Part shown: piece by piece, positions 9,701 through 18,430 of the stretch
Position numbering within the stretch: the stretch's first letter is position 1
How the letters are laid out: every line of letters starts with the position of its first letter
Made by a program: the position numbers and the translations under genes
The notes under the pieces: generated by a model
Seen by the model: only the letters and a program-made list of their open reading frames with translations
Databases searched by the model: none
Told to the model about the DNA's origin: nothing
Assembly (NCBI GenBank): GCA_017302295.1
Contig: JAFLDS010000004.1
Location: forward strand, 62,001 to 126,000
DNA from: Thauera sp.
GTDB taxonomy: Bacteria > Pseudomonadota > Gammaproteobacteria > Burkholderiales > Rhodocyclaceae
Length of the DNA: 64,000 nucleotides
Direction: 5' to 3'

Positions 9701-11284
9701 ATGCCTGCCGCGACCCTGCTCCACGAACTCGTCCTCGCCTCCGCTAGCCGTTCCGACGAGCGCGTCGCGCTGACCAGCGGCAAGCTGGAACTGAACTACG
9801 CCGCACTCGCCCGCCAGTGTGAACAGTTCGCCGCAGGGTTGATCGCGCTCGGCCTCGCGCGCGCCGAGCGGGTCGCGGTGTACCTGGAAAAACGCCCCGA
9901 ATTCGTCACCACCTGCTTCGGCACCGCAGCGGCCGGCGGCGCCTTCGTGCCGGTCAATCCGCTGCTCAAACCCGAGCAGGTGGGCTACATCCTGCGCGAT
10001 TGCAAGGTGCGCGTGCTGGTGACCAGCGCCGAGCGCCTCGCGCTGCTGCTCCCCGAACTCGCCAACTGCCACGACCTGCGCCAGGTGATCGTGGTCGGCG
10101 AACCGAAGGAGCTGCCGACCGTCGAGGGCGCCTCGGCGCACCGCTGGAACGAGGTCTGCGACGCCCCCCCGCGCGCCGGACACCGCGTCATCGACACCGA
10201 CATGACGGCGATCCTGTACACCTCCGGCAGCACCGGCCGCCCCAAGGGCGTAGTGTTGTCGCACCGCAACATGGTGATGGGCGCGCAGAGCGTCGCCAGC
10301 TATCTGGGCAACCATGAAGGCGACACGCTGCTCGCCGCGCTGCCGCTGTCCTTCGACGCCGGCTTCTCGCAACTCACTACCGCCTTTCATGCCGGCGCCC
10401 GCGTCGTGCTGCTCAACTACCTGCTGCCGCGCGACGTACTCAATGCGGTGGTGCGCGAACAGGTCACCGGCCTCACCGCAGTGCCGCCGCTGTGGATCCA
10501 GCTCGCCCAGCTCGACTGGCCGGAAAGTGTCACCCCCCACCTGCGCTACATCGCCAACACCGGTGGCCGCATGCCGCGCGAAACCCTCGCCGCGCTGCGC
10601 GCCCGCCTGCCGCAGACCCGCCCCTTCCTGATGTACGGGCTCACCGAAGCCTTTCGCGCCACCTACCTGCCTCCGGAGGAAATCGACCGGCGCCCGGATT
10701 CGATCGGCAAGGCCATCCCCAACGCCGAAGTGCTGGTGCTGCGCGAGGACGGCAGCGAATGCGCGCCCAACGAACCCGGCGAACTGGTGCAGCGCGGCGC
10801 CCTGGTCGGCCTTGGCTACTGGAACGACCCGGAGAAGACCGCCGAGCGCTACCGGCCGCTGCCCCACGCCATCGCCGGCCGCGAGAGCGGCCTGGTGCTG
10901 CCCGAGATCGCGGTGTATTCGGGAGACACCGTGCGCCGCGACGAGGACGGCTTCCTGTACTTCATCGGCCGCCGCGACGAGATGATCAAGACCTCGGGCT
11001 ATCGCGTCAGCCCCAATGAGGTAGAAGAAATCCTCTACGCCACCACGCTGGTCGGCGAATGCGCGGCCTTCGGCGTGGCGCACGACACCCTCGGCCAGGC
11101 CATCGTCGCCGTCGTCACACCACCGCCCGGCGTCAGCCTCGACCCCGCCGCCCTGCTCGCCGAATGCCGCAAGCGCATGCCCGCCTACATGGTTCCGGCG
11201 CGCATCGAGGTGCGCGACGGCGCGCTGCCACGTAATCCGAACGGGAAGATCGATCGCAAGGCGCTGGCGGCAGGCCTCTCTTAG
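9701..11284 (+). CDS. Acyl-CoA ligase (AMP-forming), exosortase A-associated
   Basis: ANL-superfamily adenylating enzyme, 527 residues. Motifs: the P-loop YTSGSTGRPKG (residues 173-183), MYGLTEAFRATYLPPEE, the hinge region GRRDEMIKTSGYRVSPNEVEE-like, and the catalytic C-terminal Lys516 in NPNGKIDRKAL. It matches the exosortase A-associated ligase family (TIGR03098 by my recognition). It probably activates an acyl or amino acid group and loads the ACP encoded divergently next to it. The PLP decarboxylase gene that usually follows is 0.9 kb downstream, separated here by a VapBC module and a REP pair. Confidence 0.92.
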   Translation: MPAATLLHELVLASASRSDERVALTSGKLELNYAALARQCEQFAAGLIALGLARAERVAVYLEKRPEFVTTCFGTAAAGGAFVPVNPLLKPEQVGYILRDCKVRVLVTSAERLALLLPELANCHDLRQVIVVGEPKELPTVEGASAHRWNEVCDAPPRAGHRVIDTDMTAILYTSGSTGRPKGVVLSHRNMVMGAQSVASYLGNHEGDTLLAALPLSFDAGFSQLTTAFHAGARVVLLNYLLPRDVLNAVVREQVTGLTAVPPLWIQLAQLDWPESVTPHLRYIANTGGRMPRETLAALRARLPQTRPFLMYGLTEAFRATYLPPEEIDRRPDSIGKAIPNAEVLVLREDGSECAPNEPGELVQRGALVGLGYWNDPEKTAERYRPLPHAIAGRESGLVLPEIAVYSGDTVRRDEDGFLYFIGRRDEMIKTSGYRVSPNEVEEILYATTLVGECAAFGVAHDTLGQAIVAVVTPPPGVSLDPAALLAECRKRMPAYMVPARIEVRDGALPRNPNGKIDRKALAAGLS

Positions 11285-11313
11285 CCACCGAACTCGAAGG
11301 AGCCCGAGGCACC

Positions 11314-11388
11314 GGTCGCGCTCAGGCGCGCTCCTACACGGCGTTGCGACGCCGGAACGCCCCCGTAGGAGCGCGCTTGAGCGCGACC
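11314..11388. repeat. REP-like inverted pair
   Basis: Two 24-base REP arms in opposite orientation, 11314-11337 and 11365-11388, differ at a single base when one is reverse-complemented. The 27-base loop between them is unrelated. The pair lies just after the ligase stop and before vapB. An RNA hairpin from it would be very stable and could shield or terminate the ligase transcript. Confidence 0.85.
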
Positions 11389-11467
11389 TCCGGACGAGCG
11401 CACTTGCCCCGCCTCCCCGAATTCGTCACCATACACACGACAACGTACATACAGAACGGAGGCGATC

Positions 11468-11722
11468 ATGCCCACGCTTGTCAGTCGAACGTTCACCAAT
11501 GGCAACAGCCAGGCGGTCCGCATCCCGCAGGAGTTTCGTCTTGATGCACGCAAGGTGGAGATCACCCGTGCGGACAACGGCGACCTGATCATCCACCCGC
11601 TGCCGCAGGACCGCGGCGCGGCCCTGCTCGAGGCGCTCGAGGGCTTCGACGGTGATTTCATCGACGCGCTCGAAGCCGACCGCCTCGAACAGCTCGAGAT
11701 GCAGGACCGGGAAGCGCTGTGA
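11468..11722 (+). CDS. vapB: VapB-type antitoxin (AbrB/SpoVT fold)
   Basis: 84-residue antitoxin with the swapped-hairpin AbrB DNA-binding fold: FTNGNSQAVRIPQEFRL near the N-terminus, then GDLIIHPLP. The C-terminal half (about residues 50-84) is acidic and rich in Leu, as expected for the part that wraps the toxin. A clear GGAGG ribosome site lies 6 bases before the ATG. Its stop overlaps the start of vapC, so the pair is translationally coupled and presumably autoregulated. It interrupts the usual ligase-decarboxylase order of the XrtA locus. Confidence 0.92.
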   Translation: MPTLVSRTFTNGNSQAVRIPQEFRLDARKVEITRADNGDLIIHPLPQDRGAALLEALEGFDGDFIDALEADRLEQLEMQDREAL

Positions 11723-12126
11723 GGTACATGCTGGACACGAACATCCTGATCTACCTGATCAGGAACAAACCTGCCGCAGTAGCCGACAAGGTCAATGCTC
11801 TCGGTGAGGACGACACGCTGTGCATGTCCTTTTTCACCTTCGCCGAGTTGCTCAAGGGTGCCGAACGCAGCACCCGCAAACCGGAAGTCCTGCGCCGCAT
11901 CGAGGGTTTGACGCGTGAAATCCCGGTTGTTCACGGCACGAAGCGCGCACTGTGCGAGCACTACGCCGTCCACTTCACCCGACTGAAAGAAGCGGGCATG
12001 CCGGTCGGGGCAAACGACCTCTGGATCGCCTGCCACGCCCTAGCCGAGGGTGCCGCGCTGGTCACCAACAACACGCGCGAGTTCGAGCGTATCGACGGTT
12101 TGCCCATCGAGAACTGGGCCGTCTGA
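11719..12126 (+). CDS. vapC: VapC-type PIN-domain toxin
   Basis: 135-residue PIN-domain ribonuclease. The acidic active-site residues are visible: Asp in YMLDTNILIYLI, Glu in TFAELLKGAE, Asp in VGANDLWIACHAL and the final NNTREF region. VapC enzymes cleave tRNA or rRNA and are held inactive by VapB. The GTG at 11719 overlaps the vapB stop; an ATG at 11728 is a second possible start. The gene looks intact. Confidence 0.92.
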   Translation: MRYMLDTNILIYLIRNKPAAVADKVNALGEDDTLCMSFFTFAELLKGAERSTRKPEVLRRIEGLTREIPVVHGTKRALCEHYAVHFTRLKEAGMPVGANDLWIACHALAEGAALVTNNTREFERIDGLPIENWAV

Positions 12127-12187
12127 CACCGCCGTTCGTATCGCGTACGCCTGCCGATCAATCCCTATCCCAGCCGCCCCCGAGACG

Positions 12188-13441
12188 ATGATCCCCTCCC
12201 CCTCCCCGAAAGCGCCCCCGGTGCACGCCCCGATGTCGCAGTTCCCGGTCGACAACGGCGAACTCGTCATCGGCGGCATCCCGCTTGGCCGGCTCGCAGC
12301 GCGCGTCGGGCAGACGCCCTTCTACGCCTACGACCGCGGCCTGCTGAGCCAGCGTGTGGCCGAACTGCGCGCCGCGTTGCCGGCGTCGATCAAGCTGCAC
12401 TACGCGATGAAGGCCAATCCGATGCCGGCGCTGGTCGGGCATATGGTGGGGCTGGTCGACGGCATCGACGTCGCCTCCGAACGCGAGCTGTCGGTGGCGC
12501 TCGATGCCGGGGCCGACCCGCGCGAGATCAGCTTTGCCGGCCCGGGCAAGCGCGACGCCGAGCTGTTGCGCGCGGTGGCCGCGGGCATCCTGGTGAATGT
12601 CGAATCCTTCCGCGAGGTGCCGGTACTGGCGCGCGCGTCGCAGGCGCTCGGGCTGCCGGCGCGGGTGGCGGTGCGGGTGAATCCGGATTTCGAGCTGAAG
12701 AGTTCGGCGGTGAAGATGGGCGGCGGGCCCAAGCCTTTCGGCGTCGATGCCGAGCAGGTGCCCGCGCTGCTGGCCGAGATCGGCCGCGCCGGGCTCGCCT
12801 TCGAGGGCTTCCACCTCTTCGCCGGCTCGCAGAACCTGAAGGCCGAAGCCATCGTCGAGGCGCAGCAGAAAAGCCTCGCGCTGGCGCTGCGCCTGGCGGA
12901 GTCCGCCCCGTCGCCGGTCAAGGTGTTGAACCTGGGCGGCGGTTTCGGCATTCCCTACTTCCCGGGGGAAACGCGGCTCGACCTCGCGCCGATCGGCGCC
13001 AACCTTGCCGAAATCGCGGACCTTGCAGCACAACGCCTGCCGCAGGCCGAGCTCGTCCTCGAACTCGGCCGCTACCTCGTCGGCGAAGCCGGCGTCTATG
13101 TGTGCCGCGTCACCGACCGCAAGGTCTCGCGCGGCCAGGTCTATCTGGTGACCGACGGCGGCCTGCACCACCACCTGTCGGCCAGCGGCAACTTCGGCCA
13201 GGTGATCCGCAAGAACCACCCGGTCGCCATCGGCAACCGCATGAATGAAGAAGCGGCCGACGATCCGGTGTCGATCGTCGGACCACTGTGCACGCCGCTC
13301 GACCTGATCGCCGATCGCATGGCGCTGCCGGATGCGCAACCCGGCGATCTGGTGGTGGTCTTTCAGTCAGGCGCCTATGGCGCCAGCGCCAGCCCGCGGG
13401 GTTTCCTCAGCCACCCGGAGGTGGCGGAGGCTCTGGTTTGA
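12188..13441 (+). CDS. PLP-dependent decarboxylase, exosortase A-associated
   Basis: Fold type III PLP enzyme related to diaminopimelate and ornithine decarboxylases, 417 residues from this start. The PLP lysine is Lys75 in HYAMKANPMPALV; the phosphate-binding glycine loop LNLGGGFGIPYF and the C-terminal GPLCTPLD and FQSGAYGASASP motifs are present. It matches the exosortase A-system decarboxylase family (TIGR03099 by my recognition). The product may be an amine used on the polysaccharide or its acyl group; the substrate is unknown. The ATG at 12188 keeps the PPVHAP leader I recall from relatives; ATG 12233 is an alternative. Neither has a strong ribosome site. An upstream extension to 12050 overlaps vapC and is rejected. 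Confidence 0.9.
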   Translation: MIPSPSPKAPPVHAPMSQFPVDNGELVIGGIPLGRLAARVGQTPFYAYDRGLLSQRVAELRAALPASIKLHYAMKANPMPALVGHMVGLVDGIDVASERELSVALDAGADPREISFAGPGKRDAELLRAVAAGILVNVESFREVPVLARASQALGLPARVAVRVNPDFELKSSAVKMGGGPKPFGVDAEQVPALLAEIGRAGLAFEGFHLFAGSQNLKAEAIVEAQQKSLALALRLAESAPSPVKVLNLGGGFGIPYFPGETRLDLAPIGANLAEIADLAAQRLPQAELVLELGRYLVGEAGVYVCRVTDRKVSRGQVYLVTDGGLHHHLSASGNFGQVIRKNHPVAIGNRMNEEAADDPVSIVGPLCTPLDLIADRMALPDAQPGDLVVVFQSGAYGASASPRGFLSHPEVAEALV

Positions 13442-13564
13442 AACCTTGATGACGCTGGGCGAGCACTCGTTTTACTGCTGCGTCGCACTCAAAGGACGTG
13501 TGATTGAACTCCAAGCCGTGCTACAGGACCCAGGAAACCTGCAGCGTGAATCGAGCTCGTGTTC

Positions 13565-13993
13565 CTAGGTACCCTTTCGAAGCTCAACCGGGCTCGTCCC
13601 AGAACACTTGCTGAGCCCTTGCCTAAACGTCACGGAGAAATCCCCGTCAGTGCCTGACATGCAATAGCTCGTGCCGCCGTTCTCGTACACTCGGTAGGAC
13701 GATGAACTAGAACCGAAGGTGTAAACCACGTTGTTCCCCCTCGTTGTCCAGGTCCCGACCTGTTTGGTTGGGTCAACCTTGTGGGTCGGCCCCATTTTGT
13801 AGTCGATCAACCGCCCGCCCGGCTCGTGAAACTCCTGCCAACTGTCGCCATCTCGGGCGGTGCACAGCGTGTAGCCCTCTAACTGCTTCGGATTGACCGA
13901 CTTGCTCTTGCCAGAGCAAGCCGCCAGCGACGGACCAGACAACATCAGCGCACCAAGCGCCCCTACCGCCCAGATAACCTGAATCTTCCTCAT
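13565..13993 (-). CDS. Small secreted or lipoprotein of unknown function
   Basis: 142 residues. The start is well supported by an AGGAGG ribosome site four bases before the ATG at 13993. The N-terminus MRKIQVIWAVGALGALML is a signal peptide ending SLAAC, which fits a lipobox (LAAC) or a plain signal-peptidase site. The mature part has three further cysteines, a Ser-rich turn (FGSSSSSYRVY) and the repeated YxM/YxF pattern of a small beta-rich domain; no family is recognised. The gene stands alone on the minus strand between two plus-strand XrtA-locus genes, and its codon use is less GC-rich than theirs, so it may be a late arrival. Confidence 0.75.
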   Translation of the reverse strand: MRKIQVIWAVGALGALMLSGPSLAACSGKSKSVNPKQLEGYTLCTARDGDSWQEFHEPGGRLIDYKMGPTHKVDPTKQVGTWTTRGNNVVYTFGSSSSSYRVYENGGTSYCMSGTDGDFSVTFRQGLSKCSGTSPVELRKGT

Positions 13994-14054
13994 AGCTCCT
14001 CCTGACAATCACCCAATTCACCAACCAAGCTACGCACGCGGCGCGACACACCGT

Positions 14055-14087
14055 CCATTAGGGGACGTACGCCTTCAAGCCTAATGG
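14055..14087. promoter_or_regulatory. Inverted repeat between divergent genes
   Basis: CCATTAGG at 14055-14062 and CCTAATGG at 14080-14087 are perfect 8-base inverted arms separated by 17 bases. They lie in the 161-base gap between the small secreted protein gene and the VanZ-heparinase gene. The arm-to-arm spacing of 25 bases fits a dimeric regulator bound on one face of DNA. The regulator is not known. Confidence 0.35.
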
Positions 14088-14154
14088 CAGTCTTCGCAGT
14101 TTGCCGCATCCCGTACGACAATTGCAGCCGGTCAACAAAGAATTCCTGCGGACG

Positions 14155-17100
14155 ATGAGCACCACTCCACAGCAGCCCGCCTCCCGCGCCTGGCATCACG
14201 CCAGGCTGGCCCTCGCCTGGGCGGTCTTCGTCGCCTACGGCAGCCTGGTGCCGCTCGAATTCAAGCCCAATCCGAACGCAACGCAACAATTCTTGAACAT
14301 CCCGTGGCTGCAGCTCGGCGTCGGATCGCGCGCCGACTGGGTGGCGAACATCCTGCTGTATCTGGTGCTGGCCTACTTCGCCACCGGCGCGATCTGGGCG
14401 AGCCGGCTCGGCGCTGCGCTGCGCATCGTGCTGCTCAGCGTGGCGCTCGGCGCCTGCCTGGCGCTGGCGGTCGGCATCGAGTACCTGCAGCTCTTTTTCC
14501 CGCCGCGTACGGTCTCGCTCAACGACCTGCTCGCCGAATCCATCGGTACGGCGCTCGGCGCCGCGATCTGGTTCGTGTCGGGCAAGCGCATCGCCGCGAT
14601 GTGGGAGCGCTTCATCGCTGGCGGGCGCAACAGCATCATCGCGTTGCTGGCGTTGTACGCGGTCGGCTACCTTGGGCTGAGCTTCTTTCCGTACGACTTC
14701 CTGGTGTCGCCGGGCGAACTGTCGGCCAAGCTCGCCAAGCCCGACAGCCTCAGCCTCGGTCCGGGGCTGAGCTGCGGCAGCGGCTTCACCTGCGGCGTGA
14801 AGCTGATCGTCGAGGCGCTCCTCGTGGTGCCTTTCGGCCTGCTGCTGGTGTTCATGAGAGGGCGCAGCAGCGGCCCGCTCGCACCGCGCACCGTGGCCTG
14901 GGGCTTCGCCGCGGGGGTCGCGATCGGCCTCGTCGTGGAGGCCGTGCAGGTGGTGCTCGCCTCCGGCAACACCCAGGCCATCTCGGTGCTCACCCGCGGC
15001 CTGGGCGTGGCCTGGGGCGTGGCGCTGGCCCACACCCACCCCTCGCGCTGGCTCGATTATTCGCCGGCCACCGCACGCCGCGTGCTGTTCGCGCTGCTGC
15101 CGCTGCATCTGGGCCTGGCGCTGGCGCTGAACGGCCTGCTGCCCCTGCAGCTGCAGCCGGAATGGGCGGCGCTGGAGAAGCTCGACGGCCTGCGCTTCCT
15201 GCCCTTCTACTACCACTACTACACCAGCGAGACCGCCGCAGTGCGCAGCCTGCTGTTCGTCGCCGGCAGCTACGCGCCGATCGGAGTCGCAGCGGCCATA
15301 GGCTGGCCTGCGGCGCCGCGCCGGGCCGCGCTCGCTGCGGTGCTGTTCGCGCTGGCGCTGTGCTTCGGCGTGGAAGTGCTCAAGCTGTTCTCGCTCGGCG
15401 CCCGCCCCGACCCCACCAATCTGCTGATCGCCGCCGCCGCGGCGTGGCTGCTGCACTGGGTCGTGCAGCACCTGCTGGCGCATTCTGCCAGCGGCGCCGC
15501 GCAGGCTTCTTCGCACCCGAACCCTGAATCGAACCGAGTCGATTCGTCCCGACGCCGTGCGCCCCCCGCGACGTCGGGCGCGCGCGCCACGCTGCACACC
15601 CTGCGGCCCGTGCTCCTCGGCGCCGTGCTGCCCATCGTCGCCCTGTTCATCATCGTCGCGACCACCGTACCGGCCAGCCCGCCGGCCAACCCGGTGAATG
15701 AATCCTCCGTCACCTATCCGCCGCCCTCGGCCCTGCCGCCGGTGAGCCTGCCCGGCTTCCGCCAGGCGCATCCGCGCCTGCCTCACCCCTCTGCCAACGA
15801 CGTGGCGATGCTGCAGGCCTTCAACCCCAACCTGCTGAGCCAGATCCACTCGGCCGCGCGCAGCAACGCCAACGCCATCGACACGCAGATCCTCAGCGCC
15901 GGGCTGCTGCCGGGCAACGTCGACCTCGCACGCCTGCACGCCAAGCTGATGGAGACGCGCTTCTGGCAGCGCGGCGACGGCCAGGTCAAGCCGCTCGCGC
16001 TCGCCTACGACTGGCTCTACGAGCAATGGACCGTCCCCGAGCGCGAGGCGCTGCGCGACAAGCTGGCCGAAGGCTGCGACTACGTCATCGAGGTGATCCG
16101 CAAGGAGCAGATGTCGCCCTACAACGTATTCCTCTACAACGCGCCGCTGCAGGCGCTGATGGCCTGCTCGATCGCGCTCTACCGCGACCACCCGCGCGGC
16201 GAAGCCTATCTCGCCTTCACCCACGAGCTGTGGAAGAACCGCGTGCTGCCGGTGTGGCGGCAGATCATGGGGCGCAACGGCGGCTGGCACGAAGGCGGCG
16301 AATACGTGGGGATCGGCATCGGCCAGGCCATCTACACGCTGCCCGCCATGTGGCGCGCCGCCACCGGCGAAGACCTGATCCGCGACGAACCCGGCATCCG
16401 CGGCTTTCTCGATTTCCTCGTTCATCGCACGCGGCCCGACGGCAGCCACTACCGCTGGGGCGACGGCTCCAACTTTCTGCGCCCCGCGCCCGACGCCATC
16501 CCGCTCGCCATCGAATTGCACCACGCCGCGGCCTACACCCTGGCGCCGCCCAAGCCGCTGCCGCAACCCACCGGCTGGCCCTGGGGGCCGCTCGCGGACA
16601 GCAGCCTGATCGATCCGCGCGCCGCCGAGGCGCTGCCGCTGTCGCGCCTGTTCGACGGCATCGGCATGCTCACCGCGCGCAGCGACTGGTCGCCCGACGC
16701 CACCTACGTCAGCTTCAAGGCCGGCGACAACTACTGGTCGCACAGCCACCTCGACCAGGGCGCGTTCACCATCTACAAGGGCGGCGAGCTGGCGATCGAC
16801 AGCGGCCTCTACGGCCCGGCCTACGGCTCGGACCACCACATGAACTACGCCTACCAGAGCGTCGCCCACAACCTCGTCACCGTCACCGACCCCGACGACG
16901 TCATGCCCGGCCCCGGCTTCGATGCCGGCAACCCGCGCCACTACGCCAACGACGGCGGGCAACGGCGGATCGGTTCGGGTTGGGGCGTGGAAGCTGCCCC
17001 GCTCGACCTCGGCGAGTGGCAGAAGCGCCGCGACACCTACCACACCGGCCGCATCGTCGCCCACCTCGAACAGGACGATCTGGTTGCAGCCGTCGCCGAC

Positions 17101-17766
17101 CTCACCCCCGCCTACACCAACGCGCAATCCGGCCGAGGCACCTTCCCGCACCGCACGAAGCGCGTCGAGCGCCTATGGCGGGTGTTCGGCTACGACCGCG
17201 CCAACGATGCCATCGTGGTGTTCGATGACATCGTCGCCACCGAGGCCGCCTTCCGCAAGCGCTGGCTGCTGCACGCCATCGAACCGCCCATCGCCGGCGG
17301 CAACCGCTTCAGCCTGTTCGCCTCCGCAACCGCGCAACCCGGCCACCGCGGCGGCCAGCTCGAGGGCCACGTACTGCTACCGAAGAACCCGCTGATGAAC
17401 ACGATCGGCGGCCCCGGCTTCGAGTTCTTCGTGGACGGCAAGAACTACGACGACGGCGGCAAGGTCCAGCAAGCGATGAAGAACGTCGCACCTGGCCGCC
17501 CCGAGCCCGGCAGCTGGCGCATCGAACTCATGCCGCCCAGCGACGCCAAGGCCGACCAGTTCCTCGTCGTCATGCTGCCCACCCTCGCCGGCCAGACCCC
17601 GCGCGCCACCGTCCGCAGGCTGGAAGACGGCGAGCGCGTCGGCGCCGAAATCACCGGCCCCCAGCGCACCACGCGCTGGTGGTACCGGCCGGGAACGCAG
17701 GGCGTGGAGATCGAGGTCGTGACGCCGGGCGGCTCGGCGCGGCACCCGGTAAGGGCCAATCCTTGA
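14155..17766 (+). CDS. VanZ-like membrane domains fused to heparinase II/III-like lyase
   Basis: 1203-residue fusion. About residues 15-450 hold three consecutive VanZ-like membrane segments, with repeated patterns such as VANILLYLVLAYF, VGIEYLQLFFP, VEALLVVPFGLLL, VVEAVQVVLASGNT and GVEVLKLFSLGARPD. A low-complexity Ser/Arg linker and one more helix (near LLGAVLPIVALFIIVATTV) lead into a large periplasmic part. That part looks like a heparinase II/III or alginate-lyase type (alpha/alpha)-toroid (DWLYEQWTVPEREAL, GGWHEGGEYVGIGI) followed by the beta-domain signature WSHSHLDQGAFTIYKGGE. VanZ proteins are common in XrtA loci. Here the lyase-like half could trim or modify the exported polymer at the membrane. 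The ATG at 14155 is preferred over an upstream TTG at 14101. Confidence 0.83.
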   Translation: MSTTPQQPASRAWHHARLALAWAVFVAYGSLVPLEFKPNPNATQQFLNIPWLQLGVGSRADWVANILLYLVLAYFATGAIWASRLGAALRIVLLSVALGACLALAVGIEYLQLFFPPRTVSLNDLLAESIGTALGAAIWFVSGKRIAAMWERFIAGGRNSIIALLALYAVGYLGLSFFPYDFLVSPGELSAKLAKPDSLSLGPGLSCGSGFTCGVKLIVEALLVVPFGLLLVFMRGRSSGPLAPRTVAWGFAAGVAIGLVVEAVQVVLASGNTQAISVLTRGLGVAWGVALAHTHPSRWLDYSPATARRVLFALLPLHLGLALALNGLLPLQLQPEWAALEKLDGLRFLPFYYHYYTSETAAVRSLLFVAGSYAPIGVAAAIGWPAAPRRAALAAVLFALALCFGVEVLKLFSLGARPDPTNLLIAAAAAWLLHWVVQHLLAHSASGAAQASSHPNPESNRVDSSRRRAPPATSGARATLHTLRPVLLGAVLPIVALFIIVATTVPASPPANPVNESSVTYPPPSALPPVSLPGFRQAHPRLPHPSANDVAMLQAFNPNLLSQIHSAARSNANAIDTQILSAGLLPGNVDLARLHAKLMETRFWQRGDGQVKPLALAYDWLYEQWTVPEREALRDKLAEGCDYVIEVIRKEQMSPYNVFLYNAPLQALMACSIALYRDHPRGEAYLAFTHELWKNRVLPVWRQIMGRNGGWHEGGEYVGIGIGQAIYTLPAMWRAATGEDLIRDEPGIRGFLDFLVHRTRPDGSHYRWGDGSNFLRPAPDAIPLAIELHHAAAYTLAPPKPLPQPTGWPWGPLADSSLIDPRAAEALPLSRLFDGIGMLTARSDWSPDATYVSFKAGDNYWSHSHLDQGAFTIYKGGELAIDSGLYGPAYGSDHHMNYAYQSVAHNLVTVTDPDDVMPGPGFDAGNPRHYANDGGQRRIGSGWGVEAAPLDLGEWQKRRDTYHTGRIVAHLEQDDLVAAVADLTPAYTNAQSGRGTFPHRTKRVERLWRVFGYDRANDAIVVFDDIVATEAAFRKRWLLHAIEPPIAGGNRFSLFASATAQPGHRGGQLEGHVLLPKNPLMNTIGGPGFEFFVDGKNYDDGGKVQQAMKNVAPGRPEPGSWRIELMPPSDAKADQFLVVMLPTLAGQTPRATVRRLEDGERVGAEITGPQRTTRWWYRPGTQGVEIEVVTPGGSARHPVRANP

Positions 17767-17822
17767 TGACGCTCAGGCAAACAGGCCAACCAAGGGCGGC
17801 CACCAGCTGAAATTCCTTGCTC

Positions 17823-17840
17823 GAGCACTATACTGAGCAC
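17823..17840 (+). promoter_or_regulatory. Direct repeat around a -10-like box before relBE
   Basis: GAGCAC TATACT GAGCAC: a perfect 6-base direct repeat flanks a good -10 hexamer (TATACT, 17829-17834), 26 bases before the antitoxin ATG. Type II antitoxins usually bind over their own -10, so this is a reasonable autoregulation site. No convincing -35 is seen. Confidence 0.4.
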
Positions 17841-17865
17841 GTCGATTAGCATGCAGAGAAGCACC

Positions 17866-18114
17866 ATGACGCACACCATCCTCACGCAGACGACTGCCAG
17901 CATCTCCGAGCTGAAGCGCAACCCCATGGGCACCGTTGCAGCGGGGGACGGGTTTGCGGTCGCGATCCTCAACCGCAACGAGCCGGCTTTCTACTGCGTG
18001 CCGGCGAAGACCTACGAAGCCCTGCTCGACCGGCTGGAAGACCTCGAACTCAATGCGATCGCCGACCGTCGCGCGAACGACGACGAAATCGCGGTAAAGC
18101 TCGATGAGCTTTGA
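17866..18114 (+). CDS. RelB/Phd-type antitoxin
   Basis: 82-residue antitoxin beginning THTILTQTTASISELKRNPM, the classic YefM/Phd-like N-terminal DNA-binding segment, with AVAILNRNEPAFYCVP following and a charged C-terminal helix (about residues 50-82) for toxin binding. An AGAGAAG ribosome site precedes the ATG at 17866; the in-frame ATG at 17851 is less likely. It overlaps the RelE-type toxin gene by 11 bases. Confidence 0.9.
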   Translation: MTHTILTQTTASISELKRNPMGTVAAGDGFAVAILNRNEPAFYCVPAKTYEALLDRLEDLELNAIADRRANDDEIAVKLDEL

Positions 18115-18385
18115 ACTGCGCTTCAAGCGCGAAGCGCTTGCGGAATGGCACAAGCTCGATGCCACGGTCCGCACCCAGTTCAAGAAGAAGCTTGCCGAAC
18201 GCCTGGAAAATCCACGCGTCCCGAGTGCAAAGCTTCACGGCCATCCCGACCGCTACAAGATCAAACTGCGCAGCGTCGGCTATCGCCTCGTCTATGAGGT
18301 GCGAGATGCCGAAATCGTTGTCGTCGTAGTCGCCGTCGGCAAGCGCGAACGCGACGCCGTGTATCGGGCTGCGGACTCCCGCTGA
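18104..18385 (+). CDS. RelE/ParE-family toxin
   Basis: 93-residue toxin of the RelE superfamily. Typical pattern: FELRFKREALAEWHKLD, then a Lys-rich helix (RTQFKKKLAERLENP), KLHGHPDRYKIKLRS, GYRLVYEVRD and a final basic VGKRERDAVYRAA. RelE enzymes cut mRNA in the ribosome. The combination of LRSVGYRLVYEV and VGKRERD fits RelE rather than ParE. Coupled to the upstream antitoxin, intact. Confidence 0.9.
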   Translation: MSFELRFKREALAEWHKLDATVRTQFKKKLAERLENPRVPSAKLHGHPDRYKIKLRSVGYRLVYEVRDAEIVVVVVAVGKRERDAVYRAADSR

Positions 18386-18430
18386 ATCGCACACAAACTA
18401 CGTAAGAAGCCTTCCCCTGGGAATATCACC

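Noticed and set aside
13332-13568. Small plus-strand frame after the decarboxylase
   Set aside because: Mostly overlaps the decarboxylase in another frame; its unique part (13441-13564) has no ribosome site or motif.
14101-14154. TTG start extending the VanZ-heparinase protein by 18 residues
   Set aside because: The ATG at 14155 is a better start and the extra residues have no membrane or domain support.
13990-17151. A 1053-codon open frame on the minus strand under the VanZ-heparinase gene
   Set aside because: The product is an unbroken Arg/Gly/Asp/His-rich chain with no motif, as expected for an antisense shadow of a GC-rich gene; the plus-strand protein has clear motifs.
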